NCBI GenBank assembly: GCA_902796985.1 | Contig: CADBRC010000269.1 | Coordinates: forward strand, 1 to 5,928 | Source of the DNA: an uncultured Spirochaetaceae bacterium | GTDB taxonomy: Bacteria; Spirochaetota; Spirochaetia; Treponematales; Treponemataceae | Length of the DNA: 5,928 nt | Direction of reading: 5' to 3' | Shown here: positions 5,169 to 5,928 of the stretch, one piece after another | Numbering within the stretch: position 1 is the stretch's first letter | Layout: the number at the start of each line of letters is the position of its first letter | Position numbers and translations under genes: made by a program | Notes under the pieces: generated by a model | Told to the model about the DNA's origin: nothing | Seen by the model: only the letters and a program-made list of their open reading frames with translations | The model's database searches: none

Positions 5169-5792
5169 CTACTTGAGCTCGCTTCTCCGGCTTATAACCT
5201 TGCTGATAAGGCCGTATGAGACGGCCTCGTCTGCGGTAAGCCAGTAATCCCTGTCGGTGTCCTTGGTCACTTTATCAAGCGGTGTCCCGGTCTCCTCGGC
5301 GATAATCTCATTGATTTTTGCCTTGGTCTTGCCAATTTCGATGGCGTGAATCTCTATGTCGGTCGCCACACCCTTCATGCCGCTCGACGGCTGGTGAATC
5401 AGGTAGTGGCTGTGAGGCAGTCCTAAACGGCGCTCCTTGGGAGAAGCAAGCAGGATGAGGGCCGCTGCGCTTGCGATGAGACCCATACCTATCGTGTAGA
5501 CGGGGGCATTGACGAAGCGGATGGCATCGAAAATCGCAAATCCGGCGTCCACATCCCCTCCGGGTGAGTCTATGAAGATATAGATGGGCTTGTCATTGTC
5601 CGCCTCAAGTATGAAAAGCTGGCGGACCACCTTTTCGGCGTTTTCCTCGTTTATCTCTCCGCTCAACAGTATCTGGCGGGTCTTCAGGAACTTCTCGGCA
5701 AGGGGATCAGGACCTTCCTTGTCCTTCTTCTTGTCGTCCTCTTCCTCTTCCTCGTCCAGCCTGATATAGTTCTTCTTCAGCAAATCCAACAT
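5169..5792 (-). CDS. clpP: ClpP-family serine peptidase, non-canonical (paralog-type) subunit
   Basis: This 207-residue protein is the proteolytic subunit of an ATP-dependent Clp protease, a cytosolic tetradecameric barrel fed by an AAA+ unfoldase such as ClpX or ClpA/C. The catalytic triad is present: S108 in GLIASAAA, H133 in YLIHQPSSG, D182 in DRDYWLTADEA. The oxyanion-region segment IDSPGGDVDAG is at 74-84, and the handle region ATDIEIHAIEIGKTKAKI at 143-160. The handle and N-terminal layout resemble chlamydial ClpP1 more than E. coli ClpP. The usual RGERAYDIYSRLL-like N-terminal segment is missing and replaced by an acidic then lysine-rich tail (DEEEEEDDKKKDKE, 13-26). Genomes with such a form often carry a second, canonical ClpP. 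clpX does not follow directly, which supports the paralog interpretation. The ATG is the first start after an in-frame TAA upstream. A GGAG lies 14 nt before it, a long spacing. A promoter candidate lies just upstream. Confidence 0.92.
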   Translation of the reverse strand: MLDLLKKNYIRLDEEEEEDDKKKDKEGPDPLAEKFLKTRQILLSGEINEENAEKVVRQLFILEADNDKPIYIFIDSPGGDVDAGFAIFDAIRFVNAPVYTIGMGLIASAAALILLASPKERRLGLPHSHYLIHQPSSGMKGVATDIEIHAIEIGKTKAKINEIIAEETGTPLDKVTKDTDRDYWLTADEAVSYGLISKVISRRSELK

Positions 5793-5831
5793 CTTGTTAC
5801 GAATGTCTCCAAAGTCTTAAATTTGCCGTCC

Positions 5832-5860
5832 ATAATAGCAGAAAACGGGAAGAATGTCTA
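5832..5860 (-). promoter_or_regulatory. Candidate sigma70 promoter for the clpP operon
   Basis: On the minus strand TAGACA (5860-5855, 5 of 6 matches to TTGACA) is separated by exactly 17 bp from TATTAT (5837-5832, 5 of 6 matches to TATAAT). A TGC just before the -10 box gives an extended -10 (TGnTATTAT). A start site near 5825 would leave a 5' UTR of about 33 nt before the clpP ATG at 5792. This is the strongest promoter-like sequence I noticed in the window; it is a consensus call only. Confidence 0.6.
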
Positions 5861-5868
5861 TCCGGGGG

Positions 5869-5896
5869 CCTGAAGCAGGGAACCTGAGGCAGGAAC
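5869..5896. repeat. Imperfect 14-bp tandem repeat upstream of the clpP promoter
   Basis: Two adjacent units, CCTGAAGCAGGGAA (5869-5882) and CCTGAGGCAGGAAC (5883-5896), match at 11 of 14 positions. Each carries a CCTG...CAGG inverted core, and together they can form a bulged hairpin (GCCT/AGGC plus CAGG/CCTG around GAA). The pair lies about 8 bp beyond the -35 box, between the presumed end of the upstream gene and the clpP promoter. An operator pair or a weak transcript-end hairpin are both possible. No T-run follows on the minus strand. Confidence 0.4.
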
Positions 5897-5898
5897 TC

Positions 5899-5928
5899 TT
5901 ATCCGGCATCCTCCGCCATATCCAGCCG
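5899..5928 (-). CDS. Possible C-terminal end of an upstream gene (partial at window edge)
   Basis: On the minus strand one frame entering from the window edge reads RLDMAEDAG and then TAA. It ends about 40 bp before the clpP -35 box. The position and the acidic ending are compatible with a gene preceding clpP, where trigger factor is often found in bacteria. Nine residues cannot identify a family, and the frame may be non-coding; another minus-strand frame also stays open from the edge to about 5819. Confidence 0.25.
   Translation of the reverse strand, partial: RLDMAEDAG

Noticed and set aside
5777..5833. An 18-codon minus-strand ORF (MDGKFKTLET...) overlapping the clpP start, as a possible leader peptide.
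   Set aside because: Its ATG overlaps the -10 box of the clpP promoter, so the predicted transcript would begin downstream of that start codon.
5861..5898. A rho-independent terminator for the gene upstream of clpP.
   Set aside because: The hairpin is short and bulged, and is followed by a C-rich stretch rather than a T-run on the minus strand.

Overview
The window looks like a piece of a mid-GC bacterial chromosome, most likely from a Treponema-like spirochaete. That assignment is inference. It rests on a stand-alone DbpA-type RNA-binding protein with a long Arg-rich linker, a very long OppC-type permease, and a ClpP of the non-canonical class known from paralog pairs. No 16S rRNA or other taxonomic marker is present.

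Layout. Positions 2-1005 (+ strand) hold two tightly linked genes. The first is the 3' part of a DUF1848 protein with a C-terminal CX3CX2C cysteine cluster. The second is a small P-loop NTPase/kinase whose ATG overlaps the DUF1848 stop (ATGA). They converge, with a gap of only 7 bp, on a five-gene minus-strand block that fills the rest of the window. Read in the direction of transcription this block is: clpP-like peptidase (5792-5169), UPF0158-GNAT fusion (5162-4218), orphan DbpA-domain protein (4191-3196), MBL-fold hydrolase (3199-2531) and OppC-type permease (2515-1013). Spacings are +6, +26, -4 and +15 bp, so this reads as an operon or superoperon. A 10-codon reading frame at the right edge may be the end of another gene on the same strand.

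Regulation. Two good sigma70-type promoter candidates can be read directly, both on the minus strand. One precedes clpP (TAGACA, 17 bp, TATTAT with an extended TG). The other lies across the MBL stop codon (TTGAAG, 17 bp, TATAAT) and would give oppC an almost leaderless transcript. A cluster of inverted half-sites lies at the GNAT stop codon in front of the DbpA-domain gene. A 14-bp imperfect tandem repeat lies just upstream of the clpP promoter.

How the genes may work together. clpP, the acetyltransferase fusion and the RNA-binding protein could form a proteostasis, modification and RNA-handling group. The MBL hydrolase is coupled to the DbpA-domain gene. oppC seems to be a separately expressible unit with no oppB, oppD, oppF or oppA beside it. 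No transposase, integrase, CRISPR array, tRNA or rRNA was seen. I found no clear-cut new defence or mobile system. The most interesting points are the DUF1848-kinase pair, the orphan long OppC, the internal leaderless promoter, and the unusual ClpP with its gene neighbourhood.
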